Of a DNA stretch of 64,000 nt, positions 63,718-64,000 are shown one piece after another. The notes below the pieces were generated by a model that saw only the letters and a list, made by a program, of their open reading frames with translations, was not told the origin of the DNA and did not search any database. Position numbers and translations under genes: made by a program. The first letter of the stretch is position 1. Every line of letters starts with the position of its first letter. The DNA is from Paenibacillus sp. FSL H7-0737 (GTDB taxonomy: Bacteria; Bacillota; Bacilli; Paenibacillales; Paenibacillaceae): positions 3,348,001-3,412,000 of the forward strand of contig NZ_CP009279.1 in the NCBI RefSeq assembly GCF_000758545.1. The letters run 5' to 3'.

Positions 63718-64000
63718 ATGTTTTCTAATCGTTATGTTCGAACAATTATCCTCTCCCGTGTGTTATTGCAGCTCGGAATATGGATCCGGAATTATGCCGT
63801 CCTTCTTTATGTATCTGAATTGACGAATAATAATCCGGTAGATGTATCTCTGATATCAGTTGCCGAATTTGCACCGATCTTTCTTTTTGGTCTTATTGGT
63901 GGGACCTTTGCCGACCGATGGCGGCCGAAGAGAACCATGGTATGGAGCGATTTGTTATCTGGCTTGTCCGTCGGGGTGGTGCTGATTGCGGTCATGAATG
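63718..64000 (+). CDS. MFS transporter, N-terminal part (cut by window edge)
   Basis: 94 residues visible from ATG 63718 and open to the end. Begins MFSNRYVRTIILSRVLLQLG, three hydrophobic segments, MFS motif A in GGTFADRWRPKRTM. Resembles DHA3-type (macrolide-efflux-like) exporters. GGATATGGGGAATTAAA precedes the ATG. Confidence 0.8.
   Translation, partial: MFSNRYVRTIILSRVLLQLGIWIRNYAVLLYVSELTNNNPVDVSLISVAEFAPIFLFGLIGGTFADRWRPKRTMVWSDLLSGLSVGVVLIAVMN

Noticed and set aside
1..64000. CRISPR arrays, rRNA and tRNA genes, riboswitches, prophage and intact IS elements
   Set aside because: Looked for by eye on both strands. No direct-repeat/spacer series, no conserved RNA sequences and no transposase or phage structural genes were seen; small structured RNAs could still be missed.

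Overview
The window looks like a chromosomal segment of a Paenibacillus-type Bacillota. It has AGGAGG-type ribosome binding sites, SLH-domain surface anchoring, YesM/YesN-type two-component regulation, carbohydrate ABC transporters without their own ATPase, and many AraC regulators and glycoside hydrolases. No rRNA, tRNA, CRISPR array, prophage or intact insertion sequence was seen.

Region 1 (1-2.8 kb) holds a lipoprotein of unknown function and a GNAT acetyltransferase. Region 2 (3.1-14.4 kb) is a sulfur-salvage locus like the ytlI-ytmI-tcyJKLMN-ytmO-ytnJ-hipO cluster of Bacillus subtilis. A LysR activator is followed by one long, tightly packed operon: acetyltransferase, cystine/S-alkyl-cysteine-type ABC importer, two flavin monooxygenases, two M20 deacylases, and two unusual members (a sarcosine-oxidase-like flavoprotein and a DinB-fold protein). 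The expected logic is import, N-acetylation, oxidative C-S cleavage and deacetylation to recover cysteine.

Region 3 (14.5-26.9 kb) is a set of small accessory modules, many with a divergent regulator: a stalk-domain protein; a luciferase-like monooxygenase with flavin reductase and TetR; an SDR-cupin-aldo/keto reductase operon; AraC with ThuA and Gfo/Idh; and MarR with a DUF protein, azoreductase and MFS pump, controlled by two clear palindromic operators.

Region 4 (27-61 kb) is a large glycan-utilisation locus. It contains an AraC-GH39 fusion that looks catalytically dead, an esterase, two GH2 enzymes, a large alpha/beta hydrolase, a UgpA/UgpE-type importer with binding lipoprotein, a GH78-like enzyme, a truncated sensor, a YesM/YesN-type kinase-regulator pair, GH42, GH92, a membrane foldase and a 1640-residue SLH-anchored beta-helix protein. 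Five transcription units carry the same 16-bp box (ACAAAC-S-N-TTTC-R-CAG). It starts 49-50 bp before a -10 hexamer that lacks a good -35, and a CcpA-type cre box (AAGCGC core) follows or overlaps. A sixth copy lies near the response-regulator gene. This suggests a local regulon activated by the two-component system and subject to carbon catabolite control.

Region 5 (61-64 kb) holds a methyltransferase, an NAD(P)-binding epimerase-like protein overlapping a GNAT gene, and the start of an MFS exporter cut by the window edge.
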